This document shows positions 1-45,152 of a stretch of 64,000 nt of DNA, in pieces. The position numbers were made by a program, and so were the translations under genes. The notes below the pieces were generated by a model. That model was not told the DNA's origin. It saw nothing but the letters and a program-made list of their open reading frames with translations, and did not search any database. The stretch's first letter is position 1. Each line of letters opens with the position of its first letter. This stretch comes from Inia geoffrensis (taxonomy: Eukaryota > Chordata > Mammalia > Artiodactyla > Iniidae), in assembly GCA_036417435.1 (NCBI GenBank), contig CM070910.1, positions 14,759,501 to 14,823,500 on the forward strand. The letters are read 5' to 3'.

Positions 1-1654
1 GTTGCTGTGTTCAGAAGAATCTGAAGAACAGAAGCCGGGAAACCAATTCGGAGGCTGCGACAGTAATCCCTGGGAAGGACAGCAGCTTGGACCAGGGTGG
101 TGGCAGTGTTGGTGGTGAGGACCAGTCTGAACAAAGCGAGTGGGATTTGCTGACAGATTGGGTATGGAGAAGGAAGAGAAGAATAAGGTGGACTGCAGGT
201 TTGGGGCCTTAGCAAAGGGAAGGATGTAATTGCTATTTCATGAGTGGGGGAGACTGGGAAGAATAGGATTGGCAGGAAGATTTCAGAAGCTCAGTTTTGA
301 GCATGTTACATTTTTCATGCTCATCAGAGTAGTTTAGGGATAAATATTTGCTATTCATCAATTGTAGGTACCATATAAAACTATGAGATTGGGTGAGATC
401 ACCAGGAGCTGAGAATAGAGAAGAAAGGTGGCCCAAATACTGAGCCTTGGTACATTACATTCTTGGGATGGGAGACCAGCAAAAGAGACATCCTACCCAT
501 GAGGTAGGATGAAAATGGCCAGCATGGTATCCCAGAAGCGAGTGAGGGCGTAGGGTGGAGTGATCAGCTGTATCACATGTTGCTGGTCAGTCAGGTAAAA
601 TGAATACTGAGAAGTGACCACAGGACTTATAAATGTGGTGGTCATTGCTGGCCTTGACAAATGGGCTTTGGTGAAGTGACAGAGATGAAAGCCCAATTGG
701 AGTGGGTTCAAAAAAAATCAGAGAAGAGGACATGGAGAGAGGCAATAAAACTCCTCTAAAAGGAAAGGAGCTCAGAGAACAAGTGTAGTGTATGGAAGGG
801 AAGATGGGGGTCGGGGAAGAGTTGTTTTTATAAGGTGGGAGAAATCAGAGCCTAGTTGTATGCTAATAGGAATGTGTCAGTAAAAAGGGAAAAATAAATA
901 GCATGGGAGAGAGAGGGGAGAAGGGCTTAACTATGTCTTCTGTAGGCAGGGAGGGAAGAGACTCGGTGTGCAGACAGAGGACCTGGCTGTAGATGGGACC
1001 ACGGGCACCTCATCTGTAGCAGCAGAAGGGAAGACAAAGTATATGGGCACAAAAGCAATAGGTGGGCAGGTGGATGATGGCAAGAGCTGGTGGAAGTTCT
1101 CTCCTGATTATTTCTGTTTTGTCAACCAAAGAGGAAGCAAGGTTTTTATTGAGAATGAGAAAGGAGGAGACATTGAAGGTGTGAGGAGAGAGCAAAAAGT
1201 AAAATACAGTATGGAAGTACAGTATTTAAGATCGTTGAGCGGCATGAAAGGCCCACCTGAAGTGAGTGGTCATGATTTTAAAGTGAGACCAGATGGTTTT
1301 TGGTTGGTTGTCCGTCTCCAGCCACGTTGAGGTGCAGGAGTCCAGGCATAAATTGGGTGAATTATATTTAATTCACATTGAGGTTTTGTCATGTGGTTAT
1401 GTGGAAGAGTGGGGTACAAGGGATTTTAGGTCCATGGAATATAATTAAATGTGGAGAAAGTGATGTGGGGAATGAGGGACAGTGAAAAAGTGGTTGGATC
1501 ATTGAATTGTAGGTCCTGTTGGGGTTGAAGAACCGTTGGAATTGGGTGATAGAAAGAGTGAACCTGAAAGATCAGAGGTGGTGTTTGGAGAGTAGAATGC
1601 TTGAAATTGAGAACATGAGGTTGCAGATATTTGTAATGACAGGTCTAGAGCAGG

Positions 1655-2165
1655 ACCTTCCAACAGGAATACGATACAAGCCACACACGGCATTTTAAAT
1701 TTTCTAGACACTTTAAAAGTAAAAATTAAGGGCTTCCCTGGTGGCGCAGTGGTTGGGAGTCCTCCTGCTGATGCAGGGGATGCGGGTTCGTGCCCCGGTC
1801 CAGGAGGATCCTGCGTGCCGCGGGGCAGCTGGGCCCGTGAGCCATGGTCGCTGGGCCTGCGCGTCCAGAGCCTGTGCTCCGCGACAGGAGGGGCCGCAGC
1901 AGTGAGAGGCCCAAGTACCGCAAAAAAAAAAAAAAAAAAGTAAAAATTAAGAGGTGAGGTTAATTTTATCTAGCCCAATATATCTAAAAATATTATTTCA
2001 ACAAGTAATCAATATAAAAATTATTGAGATATTTTACTTTTTTATATTAAGGATAAAATACAAGGTACCAAAAAAAATTATTTTTTAAATTTTATTGAGC
2101 CACATTTCAAGTACTCAATAGCCGCAGGTGCCTAATGGCCACGATATGGCTCGGAGCGTAAGACC
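1655..2165. mobile_element. Old DNA-transposon copy, split by a SINE
   Basis: 1655-1718 and 1952-2165 read as one element interrupted by the SINE at 1730-1939. Marks are 'aattttctaga' near 1699, 'caatatatctaaaaatatta' near 1976, 'atcaatataaaaattattga' near 2009, and the end 'caagtactcaatagccgcag'. A second copy of the same family is at 15760-16130. The ends resemble the 'gctgtccaatagaa' MER-type non-autonomous elements; exact name not assigned. Confidence 0.6.
1719..1951 (+). mobile_element. CHR-type SINE with target-site duplication
   Basis: Element 1730-1939 with poly-A end, inserted in an older DNA transposon. The 12-bp duplication gtaaaaattaag lies at 1719-1730 and 1940-1951. Short cetacean form ending 'gaggcccaagtaccgcaaaa'. 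The B-box-like 'gggttcgtgcc' of its tRNA-derived head is visible. Confidence 0.95.
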
Positions 2166-2815
2166 CTGGGAGTGAGTGGCTAAGGGAGGATGGAAGATGA
2201 GATCACTCGTGGGGGGGGAGTCACGCCCCCCACCAATCTGCACGGATGTACAAACCATCAAGAAATATGACAAGGGCAATGCGGAGCACGGAAATTCGGT
2301 ACCCAAAATGTTATATAAAGTTCTTAGTGTAATTAAAAGTCTAGTGTATTTTTATCTTTACAATTAGTTTGTGCAATTAAAATTTCACTTTTCTGAGATG
2401 TGTTCCAGTTTTTAACAAAGCCTAAATAATTTTGTGTGTGTGTCGGACACCTTAAATGCGACCCCTCTGTTTTTTCTCAGCAAAGATAGAAAGCACACTT
2501 GTTTGTCCTGTAGCTTTTACATTCTTTGTCCCAGCCTCTGTGTGAAGGCAAGATTTAGAGCTTGGAGGTAAGAATTTCCTAGAAGAGAATGGAAGAATCC
2601 AGGTCTGTGTTAACAGATTCCTAAAATATTGTACAATTATGTTCTGCAAAACCCTCTGGTTCAACTGGCAGGTAATAGTACTAACTAAAGGTGAACTAAA
2701 ATAGCTAGTTGGACTGGAGCTAAACAGAGAATTCCAACTTTTGAAGATATTTTGAAAGCAGCAGGTTCTACCTCCTAAATATCGCAGTGACTCATCCTTG
2801 CCCTCATCCTTTTAT

Positions 2816-3036
2816 TTTGTTTTTTATTTTATTTTATTTTTTTGTGGTACGCGGGCCTCTCACTGCTGTGGCCTCTCCCGTTGCGGAGCACAGGCTCCGG
2901 ACGCGCAGGCTCAGCGGCCATGGCTCACGGGCCCAGCCGCTCTGCGGCACGTGGGATCTTCCCGGACCGGGGCACGAACCCGTGTCCCCTGCATCGGCAG
3001 GCGGACTCTCAACCACTGCGCCACCAGGGAAACCCC
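2816..3036 (-). mobile_element. CHR-type SINE, reverse
   Basis: Poly-T/TTTTA tail at 2816-2843, body to 3036. Duplication 'tgccctcatcctttta' at about 2800-2815 and 3038-3053. Confidence 0.94.
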
Positions 3037-3065
3037 CTGCCCTCATCCTTTTAAAGGGAGATGAT

Positions 3066-3250
3066 ATATATGCAGTGGTTACAGTGTTGTCTCTAGAACT
3101 GGAAAAGCCTGGGATTTCCTTCTGTCTCTGCATCACTGATTGTAAGCAGTCAGCCTCCCTAAGCCTCAGTTTCCCCTGTGAAGTACCTCATAGGATTGTC
3201 GTGAGGTGAAGCAGAGCGCTTGCTGGGTACAAAGTACTCAGAAAGCAATG
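3066..3250 (+). repeat. MIR
   Basis: Core-like text 'cagtggttacagtgttg', then 'agcctcagtttcccc' and 'catcaggattgtcgtgagg'-like sequence, in MIR order. Confidence 0.7.
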
Positions 3251-3611
3251 TCTTAGTCTCTCTCAGTTCCTCTAACTTTTAACCAAGGATATGTTTCTTG
3301 AATGTACTTTTGACCACGTGAGTCTCACGTGAAGAGCTCCGACTTCCCTCTCCTATAGAAACTCTTTAGGACCAGTGCTTAGGATGCAGCCACGGGCTCC
3401 TGTTCAGCCCTCAGCTGCTGCTGCAGCTCACGCCTGGCTCCCCTGAAGTTGAATCCTGTTTGTCAGGTGAAAGATACTGTTTACCTGCGGTGTTCGACTT
3501 GCTAATCCCTCTGCCCTTTTGAAACCCGATTCAAACATCACCTCTGTTAGGCACCAATAATTGTTGCTTTAAGGTGTTAAAAAAATATGTGTTTAAAGGA
3601 CAAATAAACTA

Positions 3612-3740
3612 CTTTTTTTTTTTTTTGGTTTGGCCACACCGTGCGGCATGTGGGATCTTAGTTCCCAGACCAGGGATCGAACCCTTGCCCCCTGCATTGG
3701 GAGCACAGAGTATTAACCACTGGACCGCCAGGGAAGTCCC
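3612..3740 (-). mobile_element. Short tRNA-derived SINE (Bov-tA/CHR-1-like), reverse
   Basis: Poly-T start, then 'ggccacaccgtgcggcatg' and the reversed head ending 'ccgccagggaagtccc'. Lacks the long CHR tail. Confidence 0.88.
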
Positions 3741-3989
3741 TCAATAGCTTTATAGTCTTATAACCTTCCAGAAAGAAGGCTAAAGGTTGACTAAAAGAGG
3801 TGGTGAAAACACTTGTATGTATTTTTTTAACCTCATTCTTTTACTAGGCTTAAGTTAAGATGTATCTATTTTGCAAATTGTTTTACAGAAATATACCTGT
3901 TACCTGGGAAAACACTATATACTTTTTAAACATTTTTTATTAAAAAACTTGAACTTTGAATTCTTTTTCTTTTAGCTTGAGATGTGGTA

Positions 3990-37847
<33,858 letters not shown>

Positions 37848-37906
37848 TTAAGTGACGACCAAAGGAAAAGTGTCATTGCAAGATATATTGAAGTTCTACA
37901 ATCAAA

Positions 37907-37912
37907 AATAAA
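37907..37912 (+). terminator. RMND1: RMND1 poly(A) signal, proximal candidate
   Basis: AATAAA 60 nt after the stop codon. It is followed by 'tgctcacctgttgag', with a modest T/G-rich stretch further down. It would give a very short 3' UTR. Confidence 0.55.
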
Positions 37913-38004
37913 TGCTCACCTGTTGAGATTAATAGGTATTTAATTTTTTTAATCAAGAAACTGTCACAGTGATCTTTTTCAGTTTCTAAATGTATTGCTG
38001 CTTG

Positions 38005-38010
38005 AATAAA
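38005..38010 (+). terminator. RMND1: RMND1 poly(A) signal, distal candidate
   Basis: AATAAA 158 nt after the stop codon in 'cttgaataaaaactataaag', followed by a TG/T-rich stretch near 38029-38045 that could serve as the downstream element. Confidence 0.6.
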
Positions 38011-38481
38011 AACTATAAAGAATCTGGCATTTGGGTCTATAACACTGACAGTTTGAAAGGATAATGTTCATTTTATATTTTAAAGAACTTTGGATAATCT
38101 GGGCATCTGGGGAATTTGGGCATTGCTCCTGACCTTTCCCCAGGGCATCCCAAGCTTGGCCCTAAGAAAACCATACAGGAACTCCAAAGTGTTGAAATTT
38201 ATAAAATAAGTAGGCTTTAATGGCAAAAACGAACTTTGTATACCTATTTATTTTTAGGTGGCATAATTTGAGTCTGACTGCTCACTGGCACTTTCCTTTT
38301 ATTAATCAATACTTTCCATCCTTTCACTACCAAGTTGGTCAAAATATTCTTCCCACAGAGGAATATTTTTTTAAGTTTCTCACATACTTAGGGAAAATTT
38401 AAAAATACCAAGTACAAAGAATTTAACACTTATGTGCTTACCATCTTGAATTGATAATTAACTTCTTAAAAACAAAGTCCT

Positions 38482-38690
38482 GGGGCTTCCTTTGGTGGCG
38501 CAGTGGTTGAGAGTCTGTCTGCCGATGCAGGGGACACGGGTTCGTGCCCCGGTCCGGGAAGATCCCACATGCCGCCGAGCGGCTGTGCCCGTGAGCCAAG
38601 GCCACTGAGCCTGCACGTCCGGAGCCTGTGCTCCGCAAAGGGAGAGGCCACAACAGTGAGAGGCCCGCGTACCGCAAAAAAAAAAAAAAA
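38482..38690 (+). mobile_element. CHR-type SINE, short form
   Basis: From 'ggggcttcctttggtggcgc' to a 15-A tail; 'aaagtcct' occurs at 38474-38481 and again across 38689-38695. Confidence 0.93.
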
Positions 38691-39046
38691 GTCCTTTTTA
38701 TCTTCATTTGCCTTATTTTTACACATATCCCCCTGCCCTACTACCCTCTCCCCATCACAATGAATTTTTCATAAGTTACATACATATCTAGAGTATTACT
38801 ATTCTAAATTGGGACACTGTCAGTCACTTTATAGCTTGTTTAACTGCTATATGGTATACTCTCAAGAGAACACACATTTATCTGTACCCTCACTGATGAC
38901 ATTCATGTATACATTTGCTGGAATAGTGTGAAGTTGCCCATCCTGTTGTCTTTCAGTGCACCGTAAGAGTTCTTCTTGAGTACCGGTCTTCTATTTCAGG
39001 TACCTATACCAAGGACTACGCAACATGTGGGCATAGATAATTTAAG

Positions 39047-39632
39047 AATTGCCTTCTAGGGCTTCCCTGGTGGCACAGTGCTTGGGAGTCCGCCTGCCGA
39101 TGCAGGGGACACGAGTTCGTGCCCAGGTCTGGGAGGATCCCACATGCCGCGGAGTGGCTGGGCCCCGTGAGCCATGGCCGCTGAGCCTGCGCGTGCAGAG
39201 CCTGTGCTCCGCAACGGAAGAGGCCACAACAGTGAGAGGGCCACGTACCACCAAAAAAAAAAAAAAAAAAAATTGCTTTCTAGGGACTTCCCTGGTGGCA
39301 CAGTGATTAAGAATCCGCTTGCCAATGCAGGGGACACGGGTTCGAGCCCTGGTCCGGGAAGATCCCACATGCCGCGGAGCAACTAAGCTCGAGCGCCACA
39401 ACTACTGAGCCCGTGTGCTGCAACTACTGAAGCCCATGCACCTAGAGCCTGTGCTCCGTGACAACAGAAGCCACCGCAACGAGAAGCCCGCGCACTGCAA
39501 CAAAGAGTAACCCCCGTTCGCCGCAACTAGAGAAAGCCCGCGCGCAGCAACAAAGACCCAACGCAGCTAAGAAATAAGTTTTTTAAAAAAGAAAACTCAC
39601 TTCTGCCTTTAAAAAAAAAGCTTTCTAGATCC
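39047..39632 (+). mobile_element. Two forward CHR-type SINEs in tandem sharing one target site
   Basis: A short-form SINE at 39060-39270 and a long-form SINE at 39284-39619. Target copies: 'aattgccttctag' 39047-39059, 'aattgctttctag' 39271-39283, and 'aaaagctttctag' ending about 39628. Confidence 0.94.
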
Positions 39633-40544
39633 TCAAGTTCCACATCAGCACTTTCATAAAATCGCTGCGCCTGCATTGTCACCTGTAAGCGGCACATGAA
39701 GCCTGTTCTCCTTTCCCATTTTCCCAATCTCACGATGTACAGAAGGCATCTCACCCATCTTCAATTTTAGTTTGGTCCACTATATTTTAAAACCTTTAAA
39801 TATACTTAACCTGCATTTAAAAATCTTTAGAAAGCCAAAGGACAATTTGAAATACTGGTCAACAGAGCCTCCTTTAATAAGAGGAGCCATTTCCAGTAAA
39901 ATTTTACTCCAAGTATCAATGTGTACAATTTGCTGTTTGGGTCAACTGTGTAATTATAAAATTTTAGTACAACAAAAAGAACACGAACATTTAGTGCTTT
40001 ATGGTCATGGCAAATTAAAATTTAACATTTCAACTTATACACAAATACGTAACGAAGAACAAAAAGACAGTAAGACCTTCAAGCATAAAAATTTATTAGG
40101 ATAACGTTTTGTGGGGGAAATGTAACAAATACAATTTTCAAGAAGAAAAAGGAAGGTAACACTTGAATCGTTTACTTATGTTTAAATGGATCACGGTGGA
40201 CATCAACTTATTGTATTACATTCCACTAAGATATATTAAAGATATAAATTATAATTTATTTTTATTGTTTATATATAATTTAAATATTTTAAAATAACAA
40301 TACTTATGTCAGAAATTACATATTTTTCAAGTATTTAAATTTATGATAAAAGCTTCAACTTTATATATAGAGTTTTTAAAATTATTTTAGGTATAACACA
40401 AACATAAAAGTTTTTCAAGATCACAGCTTCTCTCAGAACAAAATGTCTAAGAGATTATACCAGAATATTGAGGAGAGCCTAAAAAGTTAAGTATATTCAC
40501 CACTGGCTACAGAAGCACTCCTCAAAGTGGTACCAAATTTCTGT

Positions 40545-40745
40545 CACAAGAGTACAGTGGTTAAGACCAACCTGGATTTGAATCCTTACTCCACACCACT
40601 TAGTACTGGTATCATGCTGGGCAAGTCACAGAACCTCTCTGGGCCTGTGTCCTCATCTGTAAAATGAGTTTTATAGTAGCACTACCTCACAGGGTTGTTG
40701 TGAGGATTAATGGAATTAACATATGTGAAGCTATGAGTTAGCTGT
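40545..40745 (+). repeat. MIR
   Basis: 'tacagtggttaagaccaac', 'ctgggcaagtcacagaacct', 'cctcatctgtaaaatgagtt' and 'cacagggttgttgtgaggat' are the MIR core and end in order. Confidence 0.92.
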
Positions 40746-40853
40746 TAGTACTGTCCATCTGCGTAAAAACCCATATATGATTCTGAGAGTAAGTGAAGGC
40801 TGAATCAAATCCCCAGGATCCCCTTTGAATACTTAGTTAAGAAACATGTCTGA

Positions 40854-41208
40854 GGGCTTCCCTGGTGGCGCAGCGATTAAGAATCCGCCTGCCAATGCAG
40901 GGGACACGGGTTCAATCCCTGATCCAGAAAGATCCCACATGCCACAGAGCAACTAAGCCCGTGTGCCACAACTACTGAGCCTGTGCTCTAGAGCCCACGA
41001 GTCACAACTACTGAAGCCCGTAGAGCCCACGAGTCACAACTACTGAAGCCCGTGCGCCTAGTGCCCATGCTCCACAACGAGAGAAGCCATCGCAATGAGA
41101 AGCCCGCACACCACAACGAAGAACAGCCCCCACTCACAGTAACTAGAGAAAGCCCATGCGCAGCAACGAAGACCCAATGCAGCCAAAAATTAAAAAATAT
41201 ATATATAT
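40854..41208 (+). mobile_element. Long CHR-type SINE with internal 32-bp duplication
   Basis: Standard long SINE, but 'tagagcccacgagtcacaac' and the next 12 bases (40989-41020) are repeated exactly at 41021-41052. The tail is A-rich with (AT)n. Confidence 0.95.
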
Positions 41209-41219
41209 TGCTAACATAA

Positions 41220-41364
41220 AAATATGGACCTGGGACTTCCCTGATCGTCCAGTGGTTCAGACTCCTCGCCTTCCACTGCAGGGGGGCACGGGTCTGATCC
41301 CTGGCTGGGGAACTAAGATTCCTCACAGCAGTGCAGCCAAAACAGAGAAAGAAGAAAATGGACC
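41220..41364 (+). mobile_element. Short tRNA-derived SINE (Bov-tA/CHR-1-like)
   Basis: 'gggacttccctgatcgtcca' to 'cagtgcagccaaaacagaga'. 'atatggacc' before and 'aaatggacc' after suggest a duplication. Confidence 0.88.
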
Positions 41365-42279
41365 AGAGTGCTTCTTAAACTCACTCAAATGAAGACTTAC
41401 AGAGGACAACAAACTAGTATCAAATACCTCTCTGATGGTTCACTAATGAAATCTGATGAACTGGAATCCTCAAATTTCCTTCAAGTGGGCCTTTTAGATC
41501 CTGGGTTTCCCGGCACTGGGGGATTTTCTGGAGCAGCCAGGCTTTCAGTGTTAAGCTGGGGAAGGTCTAGGCAAAGCAGCCAGCTGTTATCTTCAACCAC
41601 ATTTTTAGAAATTAATGATGTTTAAACAACCACCTTTTTCAAATCAGGACTGTGCTGGCAACTCTACAGATCTTTAATAAAACTAAAAACAGGAACCTCC
41701 CCTACCAATGATCAACTATCTTCACAAAGAAAATCAAGTTGATACATACACAGCTGTCATCAATTGGGGGAAGTAGTTTTCCCCTATATATTTCATCATT
41801 AATTTCACTTTCAAACGTTAAAAACTCCAGTCACACACAATTCTATAAACAAAACTTCAGGCTCACTTTTTTTGTTTAATATTTCACAACTAACATCTTT
41901 AAAAATCCGTTGTGCTATTAATACATGTTACAACTTTTTATGACTCTTTCACTCAACTTAGCTGACTGAAAGCAGGCAGTCTCAAAAGACTACATGATTC
42001 CATTTATATACCATGCTAGAAAAGACAAAAAGTGATGGAGAAGGAATCACTGGCTGCCAGGGAGAGGAGTGGGAGGAGGTTAGTATGCCAAAGGACAGCA
42101 TGAGGGAGTTTTCTAAAGTGACAGAGCTGTCCTGTATCCTGACTGGGGATACATAAATGTGCACCTATATTCAAGTTCATAGAACTGTACACCAAAAGGA
42201 AAAACAGTTAATTTTACTTTAAGATAACTCTAAAGATTTTTTAAATCAGTGACTATTTTAAAAATATATTAATGATCCT

Positions 42280-42485
42280 GTCATTTACTGAGGCACTGTG
42301 CTAAGCCCCTTACATACACTTTTTTTATACTCACACAGCCCTGCGAGATAAATATTATCCCTATTTGAACAAAACAAAAACTAAGGCTCAGAGGTTAAAT
42401 AACATGCCCAAAGCCAAACAGCTTAAGGGACAGAGTATGATTCCAACCCAGATCTGACTCCAAAGCCTATATTCTTAACCACTGT
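42280..42485. repeat. MIR-like repeat
   Basis: 'ctgaggcactgtgctaagcc', 'ataaatattatccctatttg', 'aactaaggctcagaggttaa', 'atgcccaaagccaaacagct' follow the MIR-family order. Confidence 0.75.
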
Positions 42486-42621
42486 AAATATATACTCTCT
42501 GCCCTCTACTCATAAACACCAACCACTCTGTGTCTCCTAATGTCAGGAGGCTGTTAAGTTTTCTCACTCTCTTCCTCACTTAACACTCTACAGATAATGT
42601 GAAAATGTGCAGACTGACTCT

Positions 42622-42792
42622 GGAGCGGCACCGTCCAACAGAACTTTCTGTGATAAGAGAAATGTTCAATATCTGTGTCATCTAATATGGTAGCCTTTGG
42701 CCCCATGTGGATACTGAAGCACGTGTGGCTAGTGTGACATTAACTTACATAGCCACGTGTGGCTAGGAGCTACTGAACTGGACCAGCACAGT
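42622..42792. mobile_element. Non-autonomous MER-type DNA transposon
   Basis: 'accgtccaacagaactttct', 'aatatctgtgtcatctaata', 'catagccacgtgtggctagg' and the end 'ctggaccagcacag' match a common mammalian 'gctgtccaatagaa' element with inverted ends. Confidence 0.7.
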
Positions 42793-42954
42793 TCTAGAGA
42801 AATAATATACCAAGAGCATGCATGCCACAGAAAGAAGCAACTTATCAAACTATGATGGCCACTTGCCAAAAGTAAAACAATTCAAGGTAGATGTATAATG
42901 GAGTAAAGCTGAGAAATGCACAACCCCAAACATGTCACAAAACCACATCTTATC

Positions 42955-43140
42955 CACTCACCCTTCAAGATTCAGTTCTAACACCAACTTCATTGTACCA
43001 GCACACCATTTTGCACATGTGTAGTGTAGAACAAACTGTGTATTAAGTATATGATTGTGTTCTCCCCCACTGGACTGTGAGCACCTAAAGAACAGAGATA
43101 GTGATTAACACATACACCAGCTGCACCTACCACCTATATC
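42955..43140 (+). repeat. L2 3' part
   Basis: 'cacccttcaagattcagttc' followed by 'tcccccactggactgtgagc' and 'gaacagagatagtgatt' matches the L2 3' order. Confidence 0.65.
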
Positions 43141-44389
43141 CAGAGGCTTTCTTCAAAAATAAACAGTTCTTCATTCAGTTGTGGTGGGAGAAATTATCAT
43201 CTTTGGTCCTTCAACTACAAATTCAATTCAGTTCTTCAATTACTTAAGTACCAGCAGTATATATGAAAGTAAGTTCCTGTAAGGATCTTACAGGGGGATG
43301 GGAGATACAACATAAATAAATAAATACCAAGAAAAGTAATTACATAAGTAAGTACTATCAGTGCTTTAGGGAAGAATAGAACTGTCAGGTGTCCTGGTGG
43401 TAAGATAAACTAGAAAGCAGTCTAAGAAAAAAGCAGCCATTATCCAATTCTCCAACAGCAGAAGTGGAAGACGATTTACTGTATCCCCACCTATTACTCA
43501 GAAAAGCCTAATGAAAAAAACAAAACAAAACAATCAAGGTGAGCCTTGGTAACTCATCCTGGCCTCACTCACGCTACCCATGCCAGGGACTCACCCCACT
43601 CCTCGGAGCAGTCAGCCAAAACTAGGCTTAGAACAAAGCCTTCTAGATCCGAAGTTTCCATGAAAAATTCACAGCAGAAAAACATGGTATAGTTTTCTTT
43701 ACACGCACACCCTGATTACCTTTTAGTTGTCTTCTTTTAGGTCCTGGAAATGTGCTAATTGGAAGAGTTACAGTACAATTACAGTTACAGTTACAGTACA
43801 ATCTCACGGTCAGTAATATAGGCAGCAGATGGAGCTAACCGTAAAGTAGTTAAAATTCATTTAATTAGTACATTTTCCGTTTCCTCTAAAAATCAATTGG
43901 GACGGGGTGCTGGTATGAGGAGTCTGCAAATTCTTAAAGACATCAAGCATTATCCAGAGACCAAATAAACTGACACTATAACTACAATCATGTAAAAGAA
44001 TACAAGCTGGAAGACTAGAGAACAAAAGTCCCACACTATAACTTCGTCAGAAGATTTTTTTTTTTAAATCAGCCAATTTTCTCATCTCTATCAGCACACA
44101 GATTATTATTTTCTCATAACAAAAACTCAGAGAAAATCTGTTTCGTTTTCCTAGACTGAATGGGCTTGGCTAGTTAATTACCTAACTTCTTTGAGCCTGT
44201 CTTCTCAAATTTTAGAGGAAGGAGTGTGACTAAACGCCCTCAGAGAAAAAAACTGACTTAATTAACTAAGATAATTACTTACACATTGACTTCAGCAAGA
44301 ATTCTGGTTCAATCCTAATTCATCCATAAACAGGAAAAATATAGAGCTGTGGTAGTTATTAAAATGTCATAAATTCTTTGAGACTCTTC

Positions 44390-44800
44390 CCTTCAAGACA
44401 TGGAGCTTAATTCCTCTCCCCTTGGCTGCAGGCTGGACTAACTTGCTTTTAACTAACAGTGTGTGGCGGATGGTGATGTTTCCTCCTCGCTCTTGCTTGG
44501 ATCGCTTGCTCTGGGGGAAGCCAACCACCATGTTGTGAGGACACTCAAGCAGCCCCAGGGAGAGGAACCGAGAACTACTGAGTACTAACCCGCTGGAGTG
44601 TAAGCCGCCCTGGAAGCAGATCCTCTAACTCAGTCAACATCTTGACATAAAAAACACCTCATGAAAGACCCTGACCCAGAACTACCTAACTAAGCTACTT
44701 CCAGATTCCTGACCCACAGAAATTCAGAGATAAACAAATGTTCACTGTTTTAAACCACTTAAGTGTTGGGATAATTTGTAACAACAACTAATACTAAAAA
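44390..44800 (+). repeat. Old mammalian interspersed repeat, family not assigned
   Basis: 'cttgctctgggggaagccaa', 'catgttgtgaggacactcaa', 'ccagattcctgacccacaga' and 'aaaccacttaagtgttggga' occur in the order of a common mammalian repeat. Confidence 0.6.
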
Positions 44801-44870
44801 CTGAAATACCAGTTTTTTCAAACTGTGGACCCTGATCCATTTGTGATGAAATCAATTTAAGGTACCACAA

Positions 44871-45152
44871 TCAGCTAATTTTTTTTTTAATTTTTTTTTT
44901 TTTTGATGATGAGAAACAATGCCATATTTTATTTTATTTTATTTTTGTGGTGAGGGCCCCTCACTGTTGTGGACTCTCCCATTGCGGGGCACAGGCTCCG
45001 GATGCACAGGCTCAGCAGCCATGGCTCACGGGCCCAGCCGCTCCGCGGCATGTGGGAATCCTCCCGGACTGGGGCACGAACCCGTGTCTCCTGCATCGGC
45101 AGGCGGACTCTCAACCACTACGCCACCAGAGAAGCCCTCAGCTAATTTTTTT
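44871..45152 (-). mobile_element. CHR-type SINE, short form, reverse, with target-site duplication
   Basis: Element 44886-45137. Duplication 'tcagctaattttttt' at 44871-44885 and 45138-45152, perfect. This is the last CHR SINE before the ZBTB2 CpG island. Confidence 0.95.

Larger units (their letters stand above)
1..3975 (+). other. RMND1: RMND1 intron 1, 3' part
   Basis: Non-coding. About 60-1350 resembles an old dispersed mammalian repeat rich in 'gggaggagt'-type text that I cannot name; related text occurs near 33900-34560, 35340-35700 and 57010-57400. Within the rest lie a DNA-transposon copy split by a SINE (1655-2165), a reverse SINE (2816-3036), a MIR (3066-3250) and another SINE (3612-3740). 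I see nothing recognisable at 2170-2800, 3251-3611 or 3741-3960. There is no CpG-rich stretch, so the RMND1 promoter and exon 1 must lie before the window. Confidence 0.75.

Noticed and set aside
968..1330. 120-codon ORF
   Set aside because: Sits in a stretch resembling an old dispersed repeat, with no known domain; a chance open frame.
3984..3989. GTG/GTA codons before the RMND1 ATG as an earlier start
   Set aside because: Non-ATG starts are not supported here; the ATG at 3990 gives the expected N-terminus and total length.
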